Positions 51,397 through 59,574 of a stretch of 64,000 bases of DNA are shown here, piece after piece (position 1 is the stretch's first letter; each line of letters starts with the position of its first letter). The position numbers and the translations under genes were made by a program. This DNA comes from Microbacter sp. GSS18. GTDB lineage: Bacteria; Actinomycetota; Actinomycetes; Actinomycetales; Microbacteriaceae. Under the pieces are notes generated by a model. The model saw only the letters and a list, made by a program, of their open reading frames with translations. It had not been told where the DNA came from and did no database searches. The stretch lies in NCBI GenBank assembly GCA_029319145.1, contig CP119753.1:1922001-1986000 (forward strand), read 5' to 3'.

Positions 51397-52512
51397 TCAG
51401 AGCACGTCGCCGCGTCCGGTGAGCTTGAGGGCGTCCACGACGCCCTTGACACGCTGCGCGTGCTCGCTGGTGGTGACCAGCAGCGCGTCGGCGGTGTCGA
51501 CCACGACGATGTCCTTGACGCCGACGAGGCTGATGACGCGGTTGGTCTGGCTCACCACGATGCCGCTGGCGGCGTCGGCGAGGATGCGCGCGTTCTCGCC
51601 CAGGATCGCCAGGTCGTTCTTGCGCCCGTGCGAGTTGAGCTTGGCGAGGCTGGCGAAGTCGCCCACGTCGTCCCAGTCGAAGTGGCCGGGGATCACCGCG
51701 AGCCGGCCCTTCGCGGCGGCCGGCTCGGCGACCGAGTAGTCGATCGCGATCTTCTTCAGCGTCGGCCACACCCGGTCGACCACCGGACCGCGCGCCTCGC
51801 GGTCGTCCCACGCCTCGGCCAGGTCCATCAGACCTGCGTACAGGTGGGGCTCCTGCTCGGCGATCTCGCCGAGGATCACGTCGGCCCGCGCGATGAACAT
51901 GCCTGCGTTCCACAGGTAGGACCGGTCGGCGAAGTACTCCTTGGCGGTCTCGAAGTCGGGCTTCTCGACGAAGCTGTCCACGAGCGCCGCCTCGGGCGCG
52001 CCCTCGATCACCATGCCGTCGCTCTTCTTGATGTAGCCGAATCCGATCGACGGCTCGGACGGCTGGATGCCGATCGTGCAGATGTACCCCTCGCGCGCGA
52101 CCGCCGCGGCCTGGCGCACCGCCCACTCGAACAGGTGGGGCACGCGGATGACGTGGTCGGCGGCGAACGAGCCGATGATCACGTCCGGCTCGCGCCGGGA
52201 GAGGATCGCGGCGGCGAGCCCGATCGCGGCCGTCGAGTCCCGCGGCTCGGATTCGAGGAAGACGTTGTGGTCGGGGATGCCGGGCAGCTCCTTCTCGACG
52301 GCGGCCCGGTGGGCGCGCCCGGTCACGACCGCGATGCGCTCGGGGCCGGCCAGGGGCTCCAGGCGATCCCACGTGTCGCGCAGCAGCGTCTGCCCCGAAC
52401 CGGTCAGGTCGTGCAGGAACTTGGGGGCGTCCGCGCGCGACAGCGGCCACAGCCGGCTGCCGATCCCGCCGGCGGGGATGATCGCGTAGAAGTCTTCGAT
52501 GGGGTCGGCCAT
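51397..52512 (-). CDS. manC: mannose-1-phosphate guanylyltransferase
   Basis: 371 residues. IIPAGGIGSRLWPLSRADAPKFL is the nucleotidyltransferase signature (G-x-G-x-R-x-W-P-x-S-x4-PK), then FLESEPRDSTAAIGLAA, GSFAADHVI, FGYIKKSD, FVEKPD and NAGMF. There is no C-terminal mannose-6-phosphate isomerase domain. It makes GDP-mannose for surface glycans, and GDP-mannose is the precursor of GDP-fucose, the donor expected for the GT11-like protein at 998-3433. ATG with TAGCCT 6 nt upstream. Confidence 0.92.
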   Translation of the reverse strand: MADPIEDFYAIIPAGGIGSRLWPLSRADAPKFLHDLTGSGQTLLRDTWDRLEPLAGPERIAVVTGRAHRAAVEKELPGIPDHNVFLESEPRDSTAAIGLAAAILSRREPDVIIGSFAADHVIRVPHLFEWAVRQAAAVAREGYICTIGIQPSEPSIGFGYIKKSDGMVIEGAPEAALVDSFVEKPDFETAKEYFADRSYLWNAGMFIARADVILGEIAEQEPHLYAGLMDLAEAWDDREARGPVVDRVWPTLKKIAIDYSVAEPAAAKGRLAVIPGHFDWDDVGDFASLAKLNSHGRKNDLAILGENARILADAASGIVVSQTNRVISLVGVKDIVVVDTADALLVTTSEHAQRVKGVVDALKLTGRGDVL

Positions 52513-52524
52513 GCTGACAGGCTA
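52513..52524 (-). promoter_or_regulatory. leaderless-type promoter of manC
   Basis: TAGCCT on the minus strand (52524-52519), 6 nt before ATG 52512. Confidence 0.6.
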
Positions 52525-52589
52525 GCCGGATGCCGCACACGCGCCGAGGCGGGCCGGTCTCGGCATCCGATCTCTCGACGTCGAGATAG

Positions 52590-52603
52590 TTAGGTGAACC
52601 TAA
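52590..52603. promoter_or_regulatory. DtxR/IdeR-like palindrome upstream of sdhC
   Basis: TTAGGT-GA-ACCTAA. Aligned to the 19-bp DtxR/IdeR consensus TTAGGTTAGSCTAACCTAA, 13 of 19 positions agree (my alignment by eye). Iron-dependent control of succinate dehydrogenase is known in actinobacteria, so the site fits its place. Confidence 0.5.
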
Positions 52604-52628
52604 TCGGCGCGGTGCCGCCGGACGGGAA

Positions 52629-52634
52629 TAGGAT
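52629..52634 (+). promoter_or_regulatory. candidate -10 box of the sdh operon
   Basis: TAGGAT, 26 bp past the DtxR-like palindrome and about 100 nt before the sdhC GTG. Alternatively GATAGT (52585-52590), next to the palindrome, could be the -10. Confidence 0.35.
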
Positions 52635-52734
52635 GTCCGCAACGCCCGCGCGTCGCCGGCGAACGGAGCGGTTCGGTCCACGACCCGCACCAGGCGTCGC
52701 GTCGCCCACCAGTTCGACCCCAGGGAGGACGACC

Positions 52735-53169
52735 GTGTCTGCACCAGCACGCGTCACACCGGCGGTATCCGAGACCACGTCCAAGACGCCGCGCGGAACG
52801 CTCTACCGCGGACACGAGGGCATGTGGTCCTGGGTGCTGCACCGCATCACCGGCATCGCGATCTTCTTCTTCCTGCTGGTCCACGTGCTCGACACGGCAC
52901 TCATCCGCGTCTCCCCCGAGGCCTACAACGCGGTGATCGGCACCTACAAGAACCCGATCATGGGCGTCGGCGAGGTCGCGCTCGTGGGTGCGATCGCGTA
53001 CCACGCCTACAACGGGCTGCGCATCATCCTGGTGGACATGTGGTCGTGGGCGACCCGCCACCAGCGCCAGCTGTGGTGGGGCGTGCTGGGCCTGTGGGTC
53101 GTGACGATGGCCGGCTTCACGCCGCGGCATCTCATCAACGTCTTCGCAGAGATCGGAGGGGGGCACTGA
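52735..53169 (+). CDS. sdhC: succinate dehydrogenase cytochrome b556 subunit
   Basis: 144 residues. TLYRGHEGMWSWVLHRITGIAIFFFLLVHVLDTALI (read in parts) has the S/R-x-x-H-R-x-T-G quinone/heme motif and the heme His of HVLD, with three membrane helices. It anchors the SdhAB dimer and passes electrons to menaquinone. GTG 52735 is chosen for the GGGAGG 6 nt upstream; an in-frame ATG at 52633 overlaps the -10 box. The stop overlaps sdhD by one base. Confidence 0.9.
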   Translation: MSAPARVTPAVSETTSKTPRGTLYRGHEGMWSWVLHRITGIAIFFFLLVHVLDTALIRVSPEAYNAVIGTYKNPIMGVGEVALVGAIAYHAYNGLRIILVDMWSWATRHQRQLWWGVLGLWVVTMAGFTPRHLINVFAEIGGGH

Positions 53170-53618
53170 TGGCCGCCATCGCCGAACCCCGCGCACCTCA
53201 CTCCCCCGCGCGACGCAAGGGCCCGAACCTCGAGAAGTGGGGCTGGATCTACATGCGCGCGTCCGGCGTGCTGCTGGTCGTGCTCATCTTCGGGCACCTC
53301 TTCGTCAACCTGATGGTGGGCGACGGCATCAAGGCCATCGACTTCGGCTTCGTCGCCGGCAAGCTCGCCTCGCCGTTCTGGCAGTGGTGGGACGTGCTGA
53401 TGCTGTGGCTCGCGCTGATCCACGGCGGCAACGGCATGCGCACGATCGTGAACGACTACGTCACCCACAGCGGCACCCGCAAGGTCCTCGTGGGCGCGGT
53501 GTGGGTGGCCGCAGGCTTCCTCATCGTCCTGGGCACGCTCGTCGTCTTCACCTTCGACCCGTGCCTGGGCTTCGACCCGGCGACGGCATCCGACATCATC
53601 ATCGAACTGTGCGCGTAG
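53169..53618 (+). CDS. sdhD: succinate dehydrogenase membrane anchor subunit
   Basis: 149 residues, three membrane helices. NLEKWGWIYMRASGVLLVVLIFGHLFVNLM (read in parts) and the heme-side His pair in LALIHGGNGMRTIVNDY match actinobacterial SdhD. It completes the membrane anchor. ATG overlaps the sdhC stop by one base; sdhA begins 36 bp later. Confidence 0.9.
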   Translation: MAAIAEPRAPHSPARRKGPNLEKWGWIYMRASGVLLVVLIFGHLFVNLMVGDGIKAIDFGFVAGKLASPFWQWWDVLMLWLALIHGGNGMRTIVNDYVTHSGTRKVLVGAVWVAAGFLIVLGTLVVFTFDPCLGFDPATASDIIIELCA

Positions 53619-53654
53619 GCGCCAGACCGAACCTCGCAGCGGAGAGCATCTTCA

Positions 53655-55481
53655 GTGAGCACTGACACCACCGACAGCTACGTCAAGGACGGCGTCCACT
53701 ACCACCAGTTCGACGTCGTGATCGTCGGCGCCGGCGGCGCCGGGATGCGCGCGGCCATCGAAGCCGGCCCCGGCGCCAAGACCGCCGTCATCTCGAAGCT
53801 CTACCCCACGCGGTCCCACACCGGCGCGGCGCAGGGCGGCATGGCCGCGGCCCTCGCCAACGTCGAGGAGGACTCGTGGGAGTGGCACACCTTCGACACC
53901 GTCAAGGGCGGTGACTACCTCGTCGACCAGGACGCCGCAGAGATCCTCGCCAAGGAGGCCATCGACGCCGTCATCGACCTCGAGAACATGGGCCTGCCGT
54001 TCAACCGCACGCCGGAGGGCAAGATCGACCAGCGCCGCTTCGGGGGCCACACCGCCGACCACGGCAAGTCGCCCGTGCGCCGCGCGTGCTACGCGGCCGA
54101 CCGCACCGGCCACATGATCCTGCAGACGCTGTTCCAGAACTGCGTCAAGCTCGGCATCAACTTCTTCAACGAGTTCTACGTGCTCGACCTGATCACGGTG
54201 AAGGACGAGGCGGGCAAGACCGGTGTCGCCGGCGTCGTCGCGTACGAGCTGGCCACCGGCGACCTGCACGTCTTCCACTCCAAGGCGGTCGTGTTCGCCA
54301 CCGGCGGCTTCGGCAAGATCTTCAAGACGACCTCGAACGCGCACACCCTCACCGGCGACGGCGTGGGCATCGTGTGGCGCAAGGGCCTGCCGCTGGAGGA
54401 CATGGAGTTCTTCCAGTTCCACCCGACCGGTCTCGCGGGCCTGGGCATCCTCCTCACCGAGGGCGCGCGCGGCGAGGGCGCGATCCTGCGCAACGTCTCG
54501 GGCGAGCGCTTCATGGAGCGGTACGCCCCCACGATCAAGGACCTCGCGCCTCGCGACATCGTCAGCCGCTGCATGGTGCAGGAGGTCGCCGAGGGCCGCG
54601 GCGCGGGCCCGCACAAGGACTACGTGCTGCTGGACTGCACGCACCTGGGCGCCGAGGTCCTCGAGACGAAGCTCCCCGACATCACCGAATTCGCCCGCAC
54701 CTACCTGGGCGTTGACCCGGTGGTCGAGCCCGTCCCGGTCATGCCGACGGCGCACTACGCGATGGGCGGCATCCCCACCAACGTCAAGTCCGAGGTGCTC
54801 GCCGACAACGACACGGTCGTCCCCGGCCTCTACGCCGCCGGCGAGTGCGCGTGCGTCTCGGTCCACGGCTCGAACCGCCTGGGCACCAACTCGCTGCTGG
54901 ACATCAACGTCTTCGGCAAGCGCGCCGGCCAGAACGCCGTCGAGTACGTCAAGACCGCCGAGCTCATGCCCCTCCCCGAGGACCCCGCCAAGGAGGTCCG
55001 CGACATGATCGAGGGCCTGCGGTCGAACCAGGGCACCGAGCGCATCGCGGTCCTGCGCAAGAAGCTGCAGGAGGACATGGACTTCAAGGCCCAGGTGTTC
55101 CGCACCGAGGAGTCGCTCGGCGAGGTGCTCGACACCATCGAGGAGCTGCGCGCGCGGTACCGGAACATCCACGTCGACGACAAGGGCAAGCGGTACAACA
55201 CCGACCTGCTCGAGGCCGTCGAGCTCGGCTTCCTGCTCGACATCGCCGAGGTGGTCGTCGTCACCGCCCGCAACCGCAAGGAGAGCCGCGGCGGTCACAT
55301 GCGCGACGACTTCCCCAAGCGCGACGACGAGAACTACATGCAGCACACCATGGCGTACCTCAGCGGCGACCCCCACTCGTCGCACCCGGACGACCACATC
55401 CGTCTGGACTGGAAGCCCGTCGTCTTCACCAAGAACGAGGCCGGCGAGTTGCGCTACCCGCCGCTGGAGAGGAAGTACTGA
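53655..55481 (+). CDS. sdhA: succinate dehydrogenase flavoprotein subunit
   Basis: 608 residues. FAD motif [16 protein letters not shown], the covalent-FAD region [14 protein letters not shown], substrate-site [20 protein letters not shown] (read in parts), and the C-terminal [21 protein letters not shown]. It oxidises succinate to fumarate. GTG start with GGAG upstream. sdhB starts at its last base (TGATG). Confidence 0.96.
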   Translation: MSTDTTDSYVKDGVHYHQFDVVIVGAGGAGMRAAIEAGPGAKTAVISKLYPTRSHTGAAQGGMAAALANVEEDSWEWHTFDTVKGGDYLVDQDAAEILAKEAIDAVIDLENMGLPFNRTPEGKIDQRRFGGHTADHGKSPVRRACYAADRTGHMILQTLFQNCVKLGINFFNEFYVLDLITVKDEAGKTGVAGVVAYELATGDLHVFHSKAVVFATGGFGKIFKTTSNAHTLTGDGVGIVWRKGLPLEDMEFFQFHPTGLAGLGILLTEGARGEGAILRNVSGERFMERYAPTIKDLAPRDIVSRCMVQEVAEGRGAGPHKDYVLLDCTHLGAEVLETKLPDITEFARTYLGVDPVVEPVPVMPTAHYAMGGIPTNVKSEVLADNDTVVPGLYAAGECACVSVHGSNRLGTNSLLDINVFGKRAGQNAVEYVKTAELMPLPEDPAKEVRDMIEGLRSNQGTERIAVLRKKLQEDMDFKAQVFRTEESLGEVLDTIEELRARYRNIHVDDKGKRYNTDLLEAVELGFLLDIAEVVVVTARNRKESRGGHMRDDFPKRDDENYMQHTMAYLSGDPHSSHPDDHIRLDWKPVVFTKNEAGELRYPPLERKY

Positions 55482-56269
55482 TGTCGACCGTCGTCGAGAC
55501 AGCGGACACCGCACAGACTCCGGACTCGGAGGCCGTCAACGACACCGGCATCCAGTCGTTCCTGGTCACCTTCATCGTGCGTCGCTTCGACCCCGAGGTC
55601 GACGAGGAGCCGCGCTGGGTCGACTACGACGTGGAGCTGTACTCCACCGACCGCGTGCTCGACGCGCTGCACAAGATCAAGTGGGAGGTCGACGGGTCGC
55701 TGAGCTTCCGCCGGTCCTGCGCCCACGGCATCTGCGGCTCGGACGCGATGCGCATCAACGGCCGCAACCGCCTGGCCTGCAAGACGCTCATCAAGGACCT
55801 CGACATCTCCAAGCCGATCTACGTCGAGGCGATCAAGGGTCTGCCGCTGGAGAAGGACCTCATCGTCGACATGGAGCCGTTCTTCGCCTCCTACCGCGAG
55901 GTGCAGCCGTTCCTGATCGCGAGTTCGACGCCGGAGCCCGGCAAGGAGCGCGTGCAGTCGATCGTCGACCGTGAGGTCTTCGACGACACCACCAAGTGCA
56001 TCCTGTGCGCCGCGTGCACCTCGTCGTGCCCGGTGTTCTGGACCGACGGGCAGTACTTCGGCCCCGCGGCGATCGTCAACGCCCACCGGTTCATCTTCGA
56101 CTCGCGCGACGACGCCGGCGACGTTCGTCTGGACATCCTCAATGACAAGGAGGGCGTGTGGCGCTGCCGCACGACCTTCAACTGCACCGAGGCGTGCCCC
56201 CGCGGCATCGAGGTCACCAAGGCCATCGCCGAGGTGAAGCAGGCCGTCATCCGGGGCGGCGGACGCTGA
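55481..56269 (+). CDS. sdhB: succinate dehydrogenase iron-sulfur subunit
   Basis: 262 residues. Cys groups for three clusters: CAHGICGSDAM plus a later Cys for 2Fe-2S, CILCAACTSSCPVFW and CTEACPRGIEV for 4Fe-4S and 3Fe-4S. It carries electrons from FAD to the membrane anchor. The order sdhCDAB is the usual actinobacterial one. Confidence 0.96.
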   Translation: MSTVVETADTAQTPDSEAVNDTGIQSFLVTFIVRRFDPEVDEEPRWVDYDVELYSTDRVLDALHKIKWEVDGSLSFRRSCAHGICGSDAMRINGRNRLACKTLIKDLDISKPIYVEAIKGLPLEKDLIVDMEPFFASYREVQPFLIASSTPEPGKERVQSIVDREVFDDTTKCILCAACTSSCPVFWTDGQYFGPAAIVNAHRFIFDSRDDAGDVRLDILNDKEGVWRCRTTFNCTEACPRGIEVTKAIAEVKQAVIRGGGR

Positions 56270-57429
56270 ACCGGGCGGCGGTCACCGCCGCCTACGCGGC
56301 CCAGGGCCTCGGCTACGCCGTGGTCGTGACGTCGCTGCCGGCGCTCAAGGAGCGCCAATCGGTCGACGACATCGTCGTCACCGCGATCGTGCTGGGCGTG
56401 GCGCTGTTCGCCGCGGCTGGATCGGTGATCGCCAACGCCGTCGCGGTGCGGTCCGGCAGCCGGACCGCTCTCGTGCTGGGCCTCGCGCTGCAGGGCCTGG
56501 CACTGCCGCTGATCGCCGTGCCCACGCCGTTCCCGGTCTTCGTCGCGGCCTTCGCCGTGTTCGGCACGGGCCTGGGCTGCGTCGACGCCGCATCGGCGAT
56601 GCAGGGCGTCGCCGTCCAACGCGCCGCCGGCCGCCCGCTGCTGGGCGGGTTCTTCGCCGCCCTCACGGCCGCGGCCATCGCCGGCGCGCTCCTGGTGTCG
56701 GCCGTGGCCGCCACGGCCACCGCCACCGGCATCGCGCTCGTCGTCGCGGGCGCGATCGCCCTGCTGATCGCGGGATTCGGCATCCGGGGGTTCGCGCGGG
56801 ACGTGCCCGTCGACGAAGCCCTGCCGCGCGCCGAGCGCGGGATCCTGCCGCGCGGCGCCATCTGGACCTTCGGCCTCGTGATCCTCGCCGCGTTCGTCGT
56901 GGACTCGGCCGTGAGCACGTGGAGCGCCGTCTACCTCCAGGACGGCCTCGCCGCGGCGGCCTGGCTCGCCCCCCTCGGCTACGCCGCCTATCAAGGGCTC
57001 GTCCTGGTCGCGCGCCTGGTCACCGACCGGCTTCTTCCCCGCTTCGGACGGGCTCGCCTGGTGGCCGTCGCCGTGACGGCGTCGGCGGTGGGCTGCAGTG
57101 CGGTCGCCCTCGTCCCATCCGCCGCCGTCGCCGTGGCCGGCTTCGCGCTCGCAGGCCTGGCGACCGGCATCCTCGTGCCCGTCGCGTTCGGCGCGGCCGG
57201 GGACGCCGCTCCGCTCCACGCCGACCAGGTGATCGCACGCGTCAACATCTTCAACTACGCCGGGGCGATCCTCGGCGCCGTCGGCGTGGGAGTCCTCGCG
57301 GAAGGAACGGGCCTGGGACCGGCTTTCGTGGTCCCGGCGGCCGTGCTGCTGATCGCGCTGGTCTCGCTCCCCCGCTTCCGACGCGCCGCTGTGGAAAGCA
57401 CCGTGCGCGCGGCATCCGCTCCTCGATAG
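56266..57429 (+). CDS. MFS transporter
   Basis: 387 residues, about twelve hydrophobic segments with little else, and the A-like loop VTDRLLPRFGRARL between helices. It is a small major-facilitator protein with no sign of substrate; this branch resembles YbjJ/FucP-like sugar or drug porters. The start is a problem: no ATG, GTG or TTG precedes helix 1. CTG at 56266, which overlaps the sdhB stop by 4 nt, is the best candidate; the next GTG (56320) would cut helix 1 in half. Read-through from sdh is likely. Confidence 0.7.
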   Translation: MNRAAVTAAYAAQGLGYAVVVTSLPALKERQSVDDIVVTAIVLGVALFAAAGSVIANAVAVRSGSRTALVLGLALQGLALPLIAVPTPFPVFVAAFAVFGTGLGCVDAASAMQGVAVQRAAGRPLLGGFFAALTAAAIAGALLVSAVAATATATGIALVVAGAIALLIAGFGIRGFARDVPVDEALPRAERGILPRGAIWTFGLVILAAFVVDSAVSTWSAVYLQDGLAAAAWLAPLGYAAYQGLVLVARLVTDRLLPRFGRARLVAVAVTASAVGCSAVALVPSAAVAVAGFALAGLATGILVPVAFGAAGDAAPLHADQVIARVNIFNYAGAILGAVGVGVLAEGTGLGPAFVVPAAVLLIALVSLPRFRRAAVESTVRAASAPR

Positions 57430-57438
57430 TCTGGCGCG
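57427..57438 (+). promoter_or_regulatory. leaderless-type promoter of the YihY gene
   Basis: TAGTCT (57427-57432), 6 nt before GTG 57439. Confidence 0.5.
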
Positions 57439-58677
57439 GTGGCAGCGAAGGGCGGACGCGAGCGGCACAAGCAGGCGCGCGGCGCCGCCGACGCCGCGGC
57501 GCTCGAGGAGCAGACGCTCCGCCATCGGTGGGAGCTGACGCAGGAGTCCCTCAAGGAGCGTTTCGACCAGCCCATCGAGCGCGCCACGGCGATCACGCGG
57601 GTCACGCTCGGGTGGTTCCCCGTCCGGGTGTGGCGGCACTTCCTGCAGCACAACGGGTTCCTCCTGGCGGCCGGCGTGAGCTATCAGGCCCTGTTCGCCG
57701 CCTTCGCTGCGATCTACGTCGCCTTCGCCATCGCGGGCATCTGGCTGGGCGGCAGCGATGAGGCCATCGACGGGCTCATCGCCTTCATCAACAGCTACAT
57801 CCCGGGGCTCATCGCCCCCGAGGGCGGCGTCTTCACCCCGGATCAGGTGGAGGCGGTCGCGGACTCGACCACCGGCGTGCTCGGGATCACCGGTGTGATC
57901 GCCCTCGGCACCCTGATCTGGACCGCGATCGGATCGATCACGTTCGCGCGACGCGCGGTTCGCGACATCTTCGGCATCCCGCCGGACCGGCGCAACTACC
58001 TGCTCCTGAAGTCGACCGACTTCCTCGCCGCGGGCGCGTTCGGCACCGCACTGCTGCTCGGCTGGGGCCTCACCTCGGCCGGCACGTTCGCGCTGAACTG
58101 GGTCTTCAGCCTGTTCGACTGGAGCAGGAGCTCGATCTGGTACAACGTGGCGGGCGCCCTCATCGCGTTCGCGCTGCTGATCGCCCTGAACACGGCCGTG
58201 ATCGGGAGCCTCGTGAAGTTCCTCACCGGGACGGCGCTGCGGTGGCGCCAGATCTGGCCGGGGGCGATGCTCGGGGGCTTCGCGACCGCGCTCCTCCAGA
58301 TCGGCGCGGGCATCGCGCTGGCCTACACGCCGACGAACGTGCTGTTGGCCACGTTCGCGGTCTTCATCGGACTGCTGCTGTGGTTCCGGCTGGTCGGGAT
58401 CGTGCTGCTCGTGGCGGCGTCGTGGATGGCGGTGTCCGCCGGCGACGCCGACATGCCCATCCTGAAGCAGTCCGAGGCCGATCGCCTCATCACCGAGCAC
58501 CGGGCGCTGCTCGTGGCCGCCCGCGTCCGCCTGCGCACCGCGCAGGAGGCCGCTGAGCACGCCCCCTGGTACCGCCGCTGGCAGGCCAAGAGGGCCGTGC
58601 GCGAAGCCGAGACCGAGCTCGACCAGGTCGAGGCGGCGAAGCCGCCGGAGCCGAAGAAGGCATCGCTGTTCGAGTGA
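57439..58677 (+). CDS. YihY/BrkB family inner-membrane protein
   Basis: 412 residues. A charged 60-residue start is followed by six hydrophobic helices and an alpha-helical charged tail (residues 345-412). FLLAAGVSYQALFAAFAAIY is the family start motif (a variant of G-x-x-Y-x-x-LF), and RWRQIWPGAMLGGFATALLQIG is the late motif. Function of the family is unsettled; the old RNase BN label is wrong. GTG start. Confidence 0.85.
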   Translation: MAAKGGRERHKQARGAADAAALEEQTLRHRWELTQESLKERFDQPIERATAITRVTLGWFPVRVWRHFLQHNGFLLAAGVSYQALFAAFAAIYVAFAIAGIWLGGSDEAIDGLIAFINSYIPGLIAPEGGVFTPDQVEAVADSTTGVLGITGVIALGTLIWTAIGSITFARRAVRDIFGIPPDRRNYLLLKSTDFLAAGAFGTALLLGWGLTSAGTFALNWVFSLFDWSRSSIWYNVAGALIAFALLIALNTAVIGSLVKFLTGTALRWRQIWPGAMLGGFATALLQIGAGIALAYTPTNVLLATFAVFIGLLLWFRLVGIVLLVAASWMAVSAGDADMPILKQSEADRLITEHRALLVAARVRLRTAQEAAEHAPWYRRWQAKRAVREAETELDQVEAAKPPEPKKASLFE

Positions 58678-58700
58678 GCGGGGACGTCGGCGGCCGCGGT

Positions 58701-58713
58701 TAGGCTGTCGGTC
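58701..58713 (+). promoter_or_regulatory. leaderless-type promoter of exonuclease III gene
   Basis: TAGGCT (58701-58706), 7 nt before GTG 58714. Confidence 0.6.
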
Positions 58714-59574
58714 GTGCCTTCACGACTTCGCATCGCCTCCATCAATGTCAACGGCATCCGCGCCGCGGTGCGCAAGGGCATGATCGAGTGGCTCGACGAC
58801 GCCGACCTCGACATCATGGCGCTGCAGGAGGTCCGCGCCACCCAGGAGCAGCTGGCCGAGGCTCTGCCGGGCTGGCACATCGTCAGCCATGAGGCGACGG
58901 CGAAGGGCCGCGCTGGCGTGGCGATCGCGAGTCGGATGCCGGCGGGCGACGTGCGCACGACGCTGCGCGGGGACGACGCGGGCCTCGAACCGCTCGACAC
59001 GGCGGGACGCTGGATCGAGGCCGACTTCACCGTCGGGGGCGAACGGCTCACCGTCGTGAGCGCTTACGTCCACACCGGCGAGGCAGACACTCCCAAGCAG
59101 GATCCCAAGTGGGCCTTCCTCGACGCGATGGAGGCACGACTCCCCCGACTCGAGCAGCACGCGCCGCTCGCGCTCGTGATGGGCGATCTCAATGTCGGGC
59201 ACCGCGAACTCGACATCCGCAACTGGCGGGGCAACCGCAAGAAGTCCGGCTTCCTGCCGCGCGAGCGCGCCTACTTCGACCGGTTCTTCGGCGACGCCGG
59301 CGCCGACATCGCGTGCGTCGACGGCACCACGGGGACGGGCCTGGGTTGGGTGGACGTCGGTCGCCGGATCGCCGGCGACGTCGACGGTCCGTACACGTGG
59401 TGGTCGATGCGCGGGCGTGCGTTCGACAACGACACCGGCTGGCGCATCGACTACCACGTCGCGGCGCCCGCGCTCGCCGAGCGTGTGACCGACTACCGGG
59501 TGCACCGCGCGGACGCGTGGGACACCCGGTGGAGCGATCACGCCCCCGTCGTCGCGGACTACGCCGTCGGCTGA
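58714..59574 (+). CDS. xth: exodeoxyribonuclease III (AP endonuclease)
   Basis: 286 residues. [24 protein letters not shown] (catalytic Glu), [14 protein letters not shown] (Asp/Asn), and [11 protein letters not shown] (Asp/His) are the EEP-fold motifs of Xth. It cuts at abasic sites in base-excision repair. GTG start. Its last 16 bp overlap the 3' end of the PEP synthase gene, which runs the other way. Confidence 0.93.
   Translation: MPSRLRIASINVNGIRAAVRKGMIEWLDDADLDIMALQEVRATQEQLAEALPGWHIVSHEATAKGRAGVAIASRMPAGDVRTTLRGDDAGLEPLDTAGRWIEADFTVGGERLTVVSAYVHTGEADTPKQDPKWAFLDAMEARLPRLEQHAPLALVMGDLNVGHRELDIRNWRGNRKKSGFLPRERAYFDRFFGDAGADIACVDGTTGTGLGWVDVGRRIAGDVDGPYTWWSMRGRAFDNDTGWRIDYHVAAPALAERVTDYRVHRADAWDTRWSDHAPVVADYAVG

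Noticed and set aside
52594..52735. A longer sdhC starting at ATG 52633 or further upstream
   Set aside because: The added residues are Arg/Pro-rich and unlike the family, the ATG lies in the -10 box, and a good ribosome site precedes GTG 52735.
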